Notes under the pieces: model-generated
Seen by the model: only the letters and a program-made list of their open reading frames with translations
What the model was told of the DNA's origin: nothing
The model's database searches: none
From: Bog-756 sp963737625
Lineage (GTDB): Bacteria > Actinomycetota > Acidimicrobiia > Acidimicrobiales > RAAP-2
Reading direction: 5' to 3'
Assembly (NCBI GenBank): GCA_963737625.1
Contig: CAVTTK010000001.1
Coordinates: 248,001 to 312,000, forward strand
Length of the DNA: 64,000 bases
Made by a program: the position numbers and the translations under genes
Shown: in pieces, positions 23,876 to 32,539 of the stretch
How the letters are laid out: each line of letters starts with the position of its first letter
Numbering within the stretch: the stretch's first letter is position 1

Positions 23876-25238
23876 CCGGCCGGAATCGGCGGCCCTGTTC
23901 GACCGGGCCGTCCGGGTCATCCCGGGTGGCGTCAACTCGCCCGTCCGCTCCTTCCGCTCGGTCGGTGGGCACCCCTACTTCGTGGCCCGGGGCGAGGGCG
24001 CCTACGTGTGGGATGTCGACGGGAACCGACTGCTCGACTTCGTCCAGTCCTACGGGGCCTCCATCCTGGGCCACGCCGATCCGCGGGTGGTCCGGGCGGT
24101 GACCGCGGCCGCCGAGGCCGGTACGACGTTCGGTGCACCGACCGAGGGGGAGGTCCGCCTGGCCGAGGCCATCTGCGCCCGGGTGCCCGGGTGCGAACAG
24201 GTCCGCTTGGTCTCCTCCGGGACCGAGGCGGCCATGAGCGCGGTCCGGGTGGCCCGCGGCCACACCGGTCGCCCACGCATCCTCAAGTTCGCCGGCTGCT
24301 ACCACGGGCACTCCGACGGGCTCCTGGCCGGAGGGGGTAGCGGTGTGGCCACCCTGGGCCTGCCAGACTCCGCCGGTGTGCCGGCCGGGGCGGTGGCCGA
24401 GACCATCGTGGCCCCCTACAACCGGGTCCCCGAACTCGACGACCGCGTGGCCTGCGTCATCGTCGAGGCGGTGGCGGCCAACATGGGGCTGGTGGCGCCG
24501 ACCGAGGGGTTCCTCAGCGGGCTCCGGGAGGCCTGCGACGCGGTCGGAGCGCTGCTCATCTTCGACGAGGTGATCACGGGCTTCCGCCTGGGCCGGTCCG
24601 GGGCCTCGGGGTGGACGGGGGTCCGACCCGATCTGTGGTGCTTCGGCAAGGTCATCGGCGGGGGACTGCCTGTCGGCGCCTTCGGCGGTCGGGCCGATGT
24701 GCTGGCCTCGTTGGCCCCCGACGGACCCGTCTACCAGGCCGGCACGCTGTCAGGGAACCCGTTGGCCACGGCCGCCGGGCTCGCCGTCCTGTCGGCCCTC
24801 GACACCGACTCCCCAGCGAACCTGTCGGCGCGGGTGGAGCGATTCGGAACGGCGCTGGCCGAGGGGCTCACGTCGGTCCTGCGCAAGGCCGGAACGGTCG
24901 ACGACGGGGGTCGGCCCGTCGAGGTCCAGGTCCCGGTGGTGGGCCCCCTGTTCGGCCTGTTCTTCGTGGCGTCCGGTGCGGAGCCGGTCGCCGATTACGA
25001 GGGAGCGGCGGCCTCGGCGGCCACCGGGCTGTACGCCCGCCTCTTCCGGGCCATGCTCGACCGGGGGGTGGCTCTCGCCCCCGGCCCCTACGAGGTGGGG
25101 TTCCCGTCCCTGGCCCACGGCGACGCCGAGCTGGAGCACGCCCTCGACGTGGCGACGGCGGCCATGGCCGACGTCGTCTCGCGTCGAGGCCGGGCGGCGC
25201 GGACCGCACCGGCCCGGCCATGGACGAGCCCGGAGTGA
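23868..25238 (+). CDS. hemL: Glutamate-1-semialdehyde 2,1-aminomutase
   Basis: Moves the amino group of glutamate-1-semialdehyde to give 5-aminolevulinate, using PLP. The 456-residue protein shows PGGVNSPVRSF, YGASILGHADP, SSGTEAAMSA and GCYHGHSDGLL. LLIFDEVITGFR binds the cofactor, and the PLP lysine is in CFGKVIGGGLPVGAFGG. GTG at 23868 overlaps the end of hemB by eight bases. Together with hemA it makes 5-aminolevulinate, so the cluster contains the whole route to uroporphyrinogen III. The next gene starts inside its last codons. Confidence 0.94.
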   Translation: MADRPESAALFDRAVRVIPGGVNSPVRSFRSVGGHPYFVARGEGAYVWDVDGNRLLDFVQSYGASILGHADPRVVRAVTAAAEAGTTFGAPTEGEVRLAEAICARVPGCEQVRLVSSGTEAAMSAVRVARGHTGRPRILKFAGCYHGHSDGLLAGGGSGVATLGLPDSAGVPAGAVAETIVAPYNRVPELDDRVACVIVEAVAANMGLVAPTEGFLSGLREACDAVGALLIFDEVITGFRLGRSGASGWTGVRPDLWCFGKVIGGGLPVGAFGGRADVLASLAPDGPVYQAGTLSGNPLATAAGLAVLSALDTDSPANLSARVERFGTALAEGLTSVLRKAGTVDDGGRPVEVQVPVVGPLFGLFFVASGAEPVADYEGAAASAATGLYARLFRAMLDRGVALAPGPYEVGFPSLAHGDAELEHALDVATAAMADVVSRRGRAARTAPARPWTSPE

Positions 25239-26785
25239 CCCGCCGACCGGAGCCATCGGGAGGCCCCGCCGACCAGCCAATGCCGCCGGTGTCCGGCGCC
25301 GAGCCGGCGGCCGTCCCCGAGCCGGCGGCCGTCCCCGAGGCCGAGACCTTCCGGTTCGATGCCGTGGACCGGGTGGACCGGGCCCCGGGTGGGGCCCACG
25401 CTCCCGGGGTCGGGCGGGATCTGACCCTGAGTTTCGACGCCCTGGGTATCGAGGCTTCCGGTCCTGAGCACGGTCACCGTGCATCGATCCGGTGGTCCGA
25501 TGTCGACCGGGCCTCGTTCGGGGTGCCGGGAGTGGGCCCTGACGGTCGGACCGAGACCTCCATCGACCTGGAGACGGCGGCCGGTTCCGTTCGGTACCTG
25601 GTCCGGTCGGACGCGACGCCGGCGGTGACCATGGCCGCACTGGAGATCCAGGTGGCCCGATGGATGGCTCCCGGTGGACCCCACGGCGATCCCGAGCATC
25701 GGGCCGACCGTGCCGTCGTCGTACCGCCACCTGGGCCGCCGTCTCCGATGCCGGACGCCGCGCCACCTCCTCCTCCTCCTCCCCCGTCCCCCGTCCCGCC
25801 ACCGTCGGGGCCCTTCCCGTATCCGGCGCCGGCCGGGCCTCCGGGCTATGCGCCGCCGGCTCCGTATGCCTTCGACACCCGCGGCCCCATCGGCCCCTAC
25901 GATCCCTTCGATCCATCCGGGCCCTACGACCCGTACGGTGCCGGTGCACGCTCCGGTGCGAGGCGTCGGACCCGCCGTACTGTCACCCTGGTGGTGGCGC
26001 TGGTCCTGGTGGCCAGCGGCGTGGGCCTCGCCGTCGGCCTGGTCGCCACCGGCTCGCCGCCCCCGCCGAACAAGGTCGCCACCGCACCGGCGCCGCCCCC
26101 CGACGAGCGCCTGGCCCAGCAGCTCATGCTGACCAAGGACGATCTGCCCGTGGGCTGGCGGGTGTCCACCAACCCCGGTACCGCGGCCAACTCGCCGGCC
26201 CTGCAACGCGGTGAGGACCAGATCACCAGGAACCTGGCCCGGTGCATGGGGATCACCGACGCGGAGGGGGCCGTCGTCCTCGGAGGAGCTGCTCCGGATC
26301 AGACGGCCCAGACGTCGTCGCCGATCTTCGTCGCCCCCACATCGGGCGGGGCGACGACGGCGGTGGAACTGCAGACGGCGGCCACCGTGGTCCGGACCCA
26401 CCGGGACGAGCAACGGGACCTCGCCCTGTTTGCCAACCCCAAGTATCCCCAGTGCGCGGCGACGGCCTCGGCCGACGAGCTCCAACTGGGCGTGAACCAG
26501 ACCTCGGGCGGGGGAGATCAGGCCGGGCCGGCCACGGTATCGCCGGTCGATCTTCCCGGGACGCCGGGGGTTGGGCTGTCCGCTTTGCTCATGACCTTCA
26601 CCGTGGTGGACGGAACAGCCACCATCCCGGTCCAGGTGGAGTCGATCACCCTGGGCGTCCACCGGGTCGAGGCGGGCCTCGAGGTCTTCGCCATCGGCGG
26701 CCAGATCCCGAGCCAGACCCTGTCCGCCTCTATAGGGACCTTCGAGCGACGAGTGGTTTCCGATGGTGCCAGCTCGGTCGTCTGA
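25220..26785 (+). CDS. Hypothetical single-pass membrane protein with proline-rich linker (paralogue 1)
   Basis: I do not recognise a named family. The 521-residue protein has four parts. A short acidic leader is followed at about residues 70-150 by a beta-rich domain (DLTLSFDALGIEASGP to ALEIQVARWM) that resembles a PH-like fold. A long Pro/Gly/Tyr linker follows (about 165-245, including eight consecutive Pro), then one membrane segment at about 254-278, and an outer domain of about 240 residues that opens DERLAQQLMLTKDDLPVGW and holds two cysteines in CMGI and YPQCAA. The same order is found in the next gene, so the two are paralogues. The ATG overlaps hemL by 19 bp. A domain facing outside plus an inner domain suggests a sensor or cell-envelope role. 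Confidence 0.65.
   Translation: MDEPGVTRRPEPSGGPADQPMPPVSGAEPAAVPEPAAVPEAETFRFDAVDRVDRAPGGAHAPGVGRDLTLSFDALGIEASGPEHGHRASIRWSDVDRASFGVPGVGPDGRTETSIDLETAAGSVRYLVRSDATPAVTMAALEIQVARWMAPGGPHGDPEHRADRAVVVPPPGPPSPMPDAAPPPPPPPPSPVPPPSGPFPYPAPAGPPGYAPPAPYAFDTRGPIGPYDPFDPSGPYDPYGAGARSGARRRTRRTVTLVVALVLVASGVGLAVGLVATGSPPPPNKVATAPAPPPDERLAQQLMLTKDDLPVGWRVSTNPGTAANSPALQRGEDQITRNLARCMGITDAEGAVVLGGAAPDQTAQTSSPIFVAPTSGGATTAVELQTAATVVRTHRDEQRDLALFANPKYPQCAATASADELQLGVNQTSGGGDQAGPATVSPVDLPGTPGVGLSALLMTFTVVDGTATIPVQVESITLGVHRVEAGLEVFAIGGQIPSQTLSASIGTFERRVVSDGASSVV
25301..25336 (+). repeat. 18-bp tandem duplication in paralogue 1
   Basis: GAGCCGGCGGCCGTCCCC occurs twice in direct succession and encodes the repeated peptide EPAAVP in the acidic leader. 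The reading frame is kept. Confidence 0.85.
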
Positions 26786-26942
26786 CCCGTCCTGGCCGCC
26801 GGGTCGCCGCCGCGCCCCGTGTGGATCGAGAGGGTGGTGCCGCCCGTCCGCGGGCCTCTGCGACAATGGGAACATCCCAGCGCCGCCGAGCGCCGACCAC
26901 GCCTGAGTGTCACCCGTGTCTGCGCCACAAGACCGGAAATCC

Positions 26943-26971
26943 TTGCTACCCGGGGGCGGCGACGGCAGGAT
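26943..26971 (+). promoter_or_regulatory. Candidate promoter of paralogue 2
   Basis: TTGCTA (26943-26948), a 17-bp spacer and CAGGAT (26966-26971) lie in the 242-bp gap between the two paralogues. A transcript from here would have a leader of about 50 nt ending in the good ribosome site GAGGAGAA before ATG 27028. I see no riboswitch-like structure in the gap. Confidence 0.4.
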
Positions 26972-27027
26972 GGCAGGACTGACGCACCAAGACGGGGAGA
27001 GCCCTCGGCACTAATGAGGAGAAGTCC

Positions 27028-29161
27028 ATGACCGTCGGAATTACGGAACTCCCCCCCGAGGGCATGCAACTCGGCGGCGTCGCGCTCGGCCGGCGACGAA
27101 GAACGGGGGACGAAGACCACCGAAGGGCTCAGCCTGCTGTTCACCACGGCCGGTATCACGGTGCAGGGCCCCCAGCCTCAGATCGAGCGGTTGTTGGTGT
27201 GGTCGGGATTGGATTCGGCCTCGTGTCGTGAGAAGGTCGTGTTGCCGGACGGGCGCAATGCCGCCGTCATGGAGTTGACCTCGGGCGGGCAGTCCATCCG
27301 GTTCCTCTTCCCGACCGAGTCGGTGACTCCGGGCCAGGCCGCCTATCTCGACCAGGCGCTTCCTCACTGGCTGGCCCGCTACAAGGGGGCAGCGCCGGCC
27401 CCGGCGGCCAACGGACCAGAGGGTGCGCCGGCGACCCCTCCCGCCCCTGCCCGATCGGGGAACGGCACAGCACCGCCTCCTCCACCGGTGACCACCGATC
27501 AACCGTCGCACCTGGCTCCGGCGGCCGCAGCTGGCGCGGGGGCCGTGGCCGGAGCAGTGGCCGGTGCGGCAGCCAGCGGACCATCGGCGGCCGCGGCATC
27601 GCCCTACCCCTCGCCGCAGGCTCCCGCCGCGCCGCCTCCACCGCCTCCCTCGGCGTCCCCCCTTCCGCCGCCTCCTCCGGCCTACGCGGCCGCACCGACG
27701 TTCACCTCGGCGCCCGGCGCGCCTCCTCCGTCTCCCGGAGCACCTGCACCTGGTGCCGAGTGGTTGACCTCGCCAGATCCCTTGGCCGACAACTCGGCAT
27801 GGTCCGGACCACTCCCCGGCCCCGTCGGAGACGAGGTGATGGCGCCCCCGGCCCAGAAGCCCAGCCGGTGGCGCCGGGCCAAGACACCCGAAGCGCCCTC
27901 GGCTCCGGTCTCGTATCAGGCCCCCGTGGACGCCACCCCCCCGCCGTACTCACCGCCGAGCGACCCCGTGCGGCTCGACCAGTCCGTGCTGCCCCCCCCG
28001 CCGCCCGACGCCCTGGCCTACCCGACCGCGGCCGGTCCTTCCGTCTGGAGCCCGCCCGTCGACCCGGTGACCGGGGAGACATCGTGGGAGGGACAGCCCG
28101 CCGCCGCGCAACCCGAATTGGCCACCCCGGCCAAGGGGAGGGCCAAGCGCAAGGCGGACAAAGCCGCCAAGGCCGCCGCCGCCGCATCGGTGGCGGCGGC
28201 GGGGATGGTTGGTCCAGACGCCGTCATGGCGGAGGCTCCCGCCGCGCCGGTTCTCGACCCCGGCTTCGCCCCGCCGGGGGCACCGATGCCGGTCACCGCG
28301 CCCTTCGATCCGACGGGCGCCGCCCCACCTCCCGGTGAACCCGGCGCAGCGTACGGGGTGCCGGCACCCGAAGACCAGCCACGCGGGCGCAACAATCGCC
28401 TCCTGGCCCTGATGCTCGTCGCCCTGGTGGTCGTGGTGGCCGCTATCGGGTACCTCCTAGTCAAGCGGCACGACAACACGACCAGCACAGCGACCACGGC
28501 CGTGGTGGCACCGGTGACGTCGGCGGACACGGCGTTGGCCGAGGCTGTAAACCTGCACCAGACCGACCTGCCCGCTGGATGGGCTCCGAGTACCGCCGCC
28601 GGGCAGCCGGTCCGGCCTCCGGTGGCCCCGGCCGCCGCCCAGGCCCAGGCCACACGGGCCTTGGCCGGGTGCCTCGGGTCCACCACGGCCACGGTCTCGG
28701 GCCTGTTCGCCGGAACGCCGGTCCCGGGTCAGACCGGCACGGCCACCTCGCCCTCGTTCCAGAGTCCGACCGATCCGACCATCCAGATGCACTCGGTCAC
28801 GCGGGTCCTGAGCTCCACCGCCGAGGCCCAGGCCCTGGCCACGCCGTTCGCCAACGCCAGCTTCGTGGCCTGCTACACCGCCTACCAGTCGTCGGTGGTC
28901 TCGGCCGCGGTGCCCGGGGCCACGGCCACGGTCCAGTCGGTCGCCCTGGCCGCACCGGCCGGTGTGCAGTCATTCGGGTACCTGACCACCGTGACCATTC
29001 CCAATCAGGGGAGTGAGATCATCGGCCAGGCCTTCATGGTGGGCGGTCGCATCCAGTCCACCCTCGAACCCACCACGGGTGGTGCCCCGGTACCGACGGA
29101 CGCCTTCACCTCGGCGTACAACGCCATCTCCGGTCGGGTGGGGCTCGACGCCACCAAGTAG
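27028..29161 (+). CDS. Hypothetical single-pass membrane protein (paralogue 2), reading frame disrupted near its start
   Basis: Same architecture as the preceding gene: an N-terminal beta-rich domain (GLSLLFTTAGITVQGP to QALPHWLARY), a Pro/Ala-rich linker of more than 300 residues, one membrane segment (LLALMLVALVVVVAAIGYLL) and an outer domain starting LAEAVNLHQTDLPAGW. The ATG at 27028 has a strong GAGGAGAA site, but its frame leaves the protein after about 26 codons. The rest lies in the next frame, whose first start-like codon (GTG 27161) falls inside the conserved domain. Dropping one base, most simply from GGGGG at 27105-27109, gives a continuous 710-residue protein. A CCCCCCC run at 27051-27057 is a second possible site. 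Function unknown. Confidence 0.6.
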
Positions 29162-29178
29162 TCGGGGGAGCAAGTAGT

Positions 29179-29214
29179 CCGAGGGACACGGCAGCGGTTC
29201 AGCCTGTCCCTCGG
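29179..29214. terminator. Hairpin terminator between convergent genes
   Basis: CCGAGGGACA (29179-29188) pairs perfectly with TGTCCCTCGG (29205-29214) around a 16-nt loop. It lies 18 bp after the stop of the paralogue and 41 bp before the stop of the convergent flavoprotein gene, and can serve both strands. There is no U tract, as is common in GC-rich actinobacteria. Confidence 0.65.
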
Positions 29215-29254
29215 TTCACTCTGTCCCGCACCCCACCCGGGCGGAGCCGCCGGC

Positions 29255-30631
29255 TCAGGCTGCTTCGGGGAGGTTCCGGGCGATGGCGGCGAGTGCCCGG
29301 TACGCGGCCTCCGCCGGACCGGTCTCGTCCGGGCGGAGCAGGTTGGCCATGATGCGGAGGATCCAGCTCATCAGGGGCTCATTGCGGATGCCCGTCCCCA
29401 CGCAGAGCTGCATGAGCTCGGGGCGGCTGATCACCCGGATGAACGCCCGGGCCACCCGGTAGTAGAGGCCGTAGGCGTCGTCGAGGCGGCGCTCGTAGCG
29501 GATCAGGGCCTCGACCCCGTCGCCCGACAGCGCCTCGCCCAGGGAGGCGGCGGCCAGCCGCCCGCTCTCGTAGCCGTAGGCGATGCCCTCGCCGTTGAAC
29601 GGGTTGATCGAGCCTCCGGCGTCGCCCACCACCAAGGTGGTGGCCCCTACGCGGGGGCCCACGGCCAGTCCCATCGGGAGCTTCCCGCCGGTGGGGGAGC
29701 CGAGGGCCGTGGCCGGCGACAACTCCCACTCCTTCGGAGCGTAGGCCACGAAGTGCTCCATGAGCGTGGACGTGTTGACCCCCTTCCAACGCCGATCGGT
29801 GGACAGCAGGCCCACCCCGACGTTGACCCGTCCGTCACCCAGCGGGAAGATCCACCCGTACCCGGGGACGACACCACCGTCACCGTCGCGGATGTCGAGG
29901 TGCGACTCGATGAACGGCTGGTCGTGTCCCGGTGAGGTGTAGTAGCCGCGCAGGGCCATGCCCATGGGCAGATTGCGGTCGCGGCCGGTGCCGAGAGCCC
30001 GTCCGAACCTCGAGTTGGCCCCGTCGGCCACCACTACGTATCGGGCCCGGATGGATCGGGTGACCCCGGAGGCCTTGTCCTTGACCACAGCCCCCACACA
30101 TGAGGGGAGCGGGGTCAGGGGCGTGCCCTCCCCGCCCGGAGCGCCGTCGTCGAGGATGGGCTCGATCGCCTCGGTCCCCTGCCACACGGTGGCTCCGGCC
30201 TTGACCGCCCGGTCATTGACGATCCCGTCGAGGTCGTGCCGGGTGATGACGTAGCCGTAGGAGGGGAAGCTCGGGTGTTCGGGCCAGGGGAGGTCGAGGA
30301 CCCGTCCGAAGGCGTGCGCCCGGAGCCCGCTGTACCGGTGGGCCCCGGCCAGGGCACCCTCGATGCCCATGTCGGCGATCTGGCGCACCGAGCGCGGGGT
30401 CAGGCCGTCGCCACAGGTCTTGACCCGGGGGAACTCCTTCTTCTCCACCAGAGCCACGTCCCACCCCGCCTCGGCCAGCCAGTAGGCGCACGCCGACCCG
30501 GCGGGCCCACCCCCCACGATCAGGACATCGTGGAGGTGCCCGGCGGAAGCGGCGGCCGCCGGTCCACTGCTGGCCGGGGCCCGGGGGTCGGGCGATCGTC
30601 CGCCCGGGGGAATGGAGGTGGTGGGGCTCAC
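29255..30631 (-). CDS. Geranylgeranyl reductase family FAD-dependent oxidoreductase
   Basis: A 458-residue flavoprotein of the family that saturates isoprenoid chains; in mycobacteria the related MenJ reduces one double bond of the menaquinone tail. The FAD motif is VLIVGGGPAGSACAYWLAEAG. KTCGDGLTPRSV is typical of the group. YVVVADGANSRFGR and VVGDAGGSINPFNGEGIAYGYESG are the second and third FAD segments. GTG at 30631 is chosen because TACGAT (30645-30640) ends eight bases before it, as in the leaderless pattern. It is divergent from nuoA, whose product passes electrons to menaquinone, so a quinone-tail role is a reasonable inference. Confidence 0.8.
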   Translation of the reverse strand: MSPTTSIPPGGRSPDPRAPASSGPAAAASAGHLHDVLIVGGGPAGSACAYWLAEAGWDVALVEKKEFPRVKTCGDGLTPRSVRQIADMGIEGALAGAHRYSGLRAHAFGRVLDLPWPEHPSFPSYGYVITRHDLDGIVNDRAVKAGATVWQGTEAIEPILDDGAPGGEGTPLTPLPSCVGAVVKDKASGVTRSIRARYVVVADGANSRFGRALGTGRDRNLPMGMALRGYYTSPGHDQPFIESHLDIRDGDGGVVPGYGWIFPLGDGRVNVGVGLLSTDRRWKGVNTSTLMEHFVAYAPKEWELSPATALGSPTGGKLPMGLAVGPRVGATTLVVGDAGGSINPFNGEGIAYGYESGRLAAASLGEALSGDGVEALIRYERRLDDAYGLYYRVARAFIRVISRPELMQLCVGTGIRNEPLMSWILRIMANLLRPDETGPAEAAYRALAAIARNLPEAA

Positions 30632-30639
30632 GACCCTCA

Positions 30640-30645
30640 ATCGTA
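30640..30645 (-). promoter_or_regulatory. -10 hexamer for the geranylgeranyl reductase-like gene
   Basis: TACGAT on the minus strand ends eight bases before GTG 30631. The 126-bp divergent gap also holds GCAC/GTGC half-sites around 30724-30737 upstream of nuoA, but no clear Rex operator. Confidence 0.4.
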
Positions 30646-30756
30646 GGTGCGGTGCGCCGGGCCCGGCACACCCGCTTGGATCGGGGATCGCCGGCGACGG
30701 GCCACGCCCCCGTCGATGTGCTTGCACGAAGGGGTGCGTGGTAAAAACAAGTCCCT

Positions 30757-31323
30757 GTGGACGATTATCTGCCCATTCTGATCCTCATCATCCTCGGGTT
30801 CCTGTTCGCCGCCCTCTCCTTCGTGGCGTCGGCGCTCATGGCCCCCACCAAGCGGCCCACGGCGGCCAAGCTGGCCCCCTATGAGTGCGGCATCGTGCCC
30901 AGCATCGAGCCGCCCACGCGCTTTCCGGTGCGCTTCTACCTGGTGGCCATGATCTTCATCATCTTCGACATCGAGATCGTCTTCCTCTACCCGTGGGCGG
31001 TGATCTTCCATCAGCTGGGGAGCTTCGGCCTGGTCGAGGTGGTGGTGTTCGCCGCGGTGGTCTTCATCTCGTTCCTCTTCCTGGTCAGCAACGGGGCGCT
31101 GAGCTGGGGTCCGGCCAAGCATCTGGTCGACGCCATGCCGTCACGCACCTCGGAGTCGACCATCGCCCGCATCAGTGCCGGACCGGGGGGTCCCGGCACC
31201 TCGACGCGCCGGGTGGGCACGAGACACCCGACGGATCCGGCGGCACCCGCGACCACCGACCCAGACGCCCCGACGACCGGAGAGCCGGCCACCGCGCCGA
31301 GCGGACCCGGCCGCGCCGCGTAG
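30757..31323 (+). CDS. nuoA: NADH-quinone oxidoreductase subunit A
   Basis: Membrane subunit of complex I at the junction with the peripheral arm. Three hydrophobic helices are at about residues 5-28, 62-84 and 91-112. The signature KLAPYECGIVPSIEPP lies between the first two, and FIIFDIEIVFLYPWA is the conserved second helix. The family core ends near residue 120; here a Pro/Thr/Ala-rich hydrophilic tail of about 65 residues follows, the first of several such tails in this operon. It is the first gene of nuoA-N. The GTG at 30757 has no clear Shine-Dalgarno sequence, and the AT-rich TAAAAACAA just before it may be part of the promoter. Confidence 0.94.
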   Translation: MDDYLPILILIILGFLFAALSFVASALMAPTKRPTAAKLAPYECGIVPSIEPPTRFPVRFYLVAMIFIIFDIEIVFLYPWAVIFHQLGSFGLVEVVVFAAVVFISFLFLVSNGALSWGPAKHLVDAMPSRTSESTIARISAGPGGPGTSTRRVGTRHPTDPAAPATTDPDAPTTGEPATAPSGPGRAA

Positions 31324-31343
31324 AACGAGGGAGACGGCGGCCC

Positions 31344-32015
31344 ATGGGTCTCGAGGACCTGCAGCACAACTTCCTCACCGGTCGGCTGGAGGACCTGGTC
31401 AAGTGGGCCCGGACCTACTCCATGTGGCCGGCCACGTTCGGGCTGGCCTGCTGTGCCATCGAGATGATGTCGGTGGGCGCCGCCGACTTCGACCTGGCCC
31501 GTTTCGGGATGGAGGTGTTCCGGGCCTCGCCGCGTCAGGCCGACCTCATGATCGTGGCCGGTCGGGTCTCGCAGAAGATGGCCCCGGTGCTCCGTCAGGT
31601 CTACGACCAGATGATGGAGCCCAAATGGGTCCTGTCCATGGGGGTGTGCGCCAGCACCGGAGGCATGTTCAACAACTACGCCATCGTCCAGGGCGTCGAC
31701 CAGATCGTCCCGGTGGACGTGTACGCCCCGGGATGCCCCCCCACCCCCGAGACTCTCATGCACGCCATCCTGACCCTGCACGAGAAGGTCCGGACCAACG
31801 ACATCACCCATCGCCAGCCCCTGGAGCTGCGGCCGGCCTCCGATGGGCCCCAGGACGGCTCCGAGGGACACGACGAGGGCGTCGACACCGACGACGCCCG
31901 CACCCACGCCGAGGAGACCACGACGGGCTGGACCCCGGACCGGCCCGACGCCGTCCATCTCGGGACGCCCAAGCGCAACCCGGTCATCGCCCGCAGTGTG
32001 GGCGAGCCCCTGTGA
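31344..32015 (+). CDS. nuoB: NADH-quinone oxidoreductase subunit B
   Basis: Carries iron-sulfur cluster N2, the last relay before quinone. The ligands are the adjacent cysteines of GLACCAIEMM, the Cys of GVCASTGGMF and that of YAPGCPPTPE. Core length fits, but a hydrophilic acidic tail of about 60 residues (EGHDEGVDTDDART onward) is added at the C-terminus. The ATG at 31344 lies 20 bp after nuoA with GAGGGAGA upstream. The stop overlaps nuoC as GTGA. Confidence 0.95.
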   Translation: MGLEDLQHNFLTGRLEDLVKWARTYSMWPATFGLACCAIEMMSVGAADFDLARFGMEVFRASPRQADLMIVAGRVSQKMAPVLRQVYDQMMEPKWVLSMGVCASTGGMFNNYAIVQGVDQIVPVDVYAPGCPPTPETLMHAILTLHEKVRTNDITHRQPLELRPASDGPQDGSEGHDEGVDTDDARTHAEETTTGWTPDRPDAVHLGTPKRNPVIARSVGEPL

Positions 32016-32539
32016 GCCCGGACGGCGCCACCGGCGTGGTCGAGGAGCCGACGGCACCCAGCGGTTCGGGGGGCGGGTCCTCGCGTGCTCCGGGACGGCC
32101 GGCCCAAGAGGTGGTCTTCCCCACCCGTGAGCAGTACCTCGGGGTGATCGAGGAGTACAAGGAGGGCGGCTTCGAGATGTGCGCCGACCTGTGCGGCGTC
32201 GACTACCTGGCCCACCCGTCACGGCGCCTGCCCGACGGCGTGCGTCCGGAGCGGTTCGAGGTCGTGGTCAACCTGCTCTCGCTGAGCCAGGCCCGCCGGG
32301 TCCGGTTCCGGGTGCAGGTCCCCGAGGGGGACGCCGAGGTGCCGACCCTCTTCGAGCTCTATCCCGGCGTGGAGGCCATGGAGCGCGAGGCCTACGACCT
32401 GTTCGGCATCCTCTTCACCGGCCACCCCGACATGACCCGCATCCTCCTGCCCGAGGACTGGGAGGGTCATCCACTGCGCAAGGACTACGGGGTGGGCCGG
32501 GTACCGGTCCAGTTCAAGGGAGCACCGGGGCCGAGATGA
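32012..32539 (+). CDS. nuoC: NADH-quinone oxidoreductase subunit C
   Basis: Peripheral-arm subunit that packs against NuoD near the quinone site. The 175-residue protein has a low-complexity Gly/Ser/Pro leader of about 30 residues. It then shows the family core: LCGVDYLAHPS, RFEVVVNLLSL, FELYPGVEAMEREAYDLFGILFTGHPDM and the end EGHPLRKDYGV. GTG at 32012 overlaps the nuoB stop and its stop overlaps nuoD as ATGA. Confidence 0.94.
   Translation: MSPDGATGVVEEPTAPSGSGGGSSRAPGRPAQEVVFPTREQYLGVIEEYKEGGFEMCADLCGVDYLAHPSRRLPDGVRPERFEVVVNLLSLSQARRVRFRVQVPEGDAEVPTLFELYPGVEAMEREAYDLFGILFTGHPDMTRILLPEDWEGHPLRKDYGVGRVPVQFKGAPGPR

Noticed and set aside
26786..27027. Riboswitch in the gap before paralogue 2
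   Set aside because: I compared it by eye with cobalamin, c-di-AMP and c-di-GMP riboswitch hallmarks and found no match.
30632..30756. Rex operator upstream of nuoA
   Set aside because: Expected from Streptomyces, but no TGTGAA-N6-TTCACA-like sequence is visible; only weak GCAC/GTGC half-sites.
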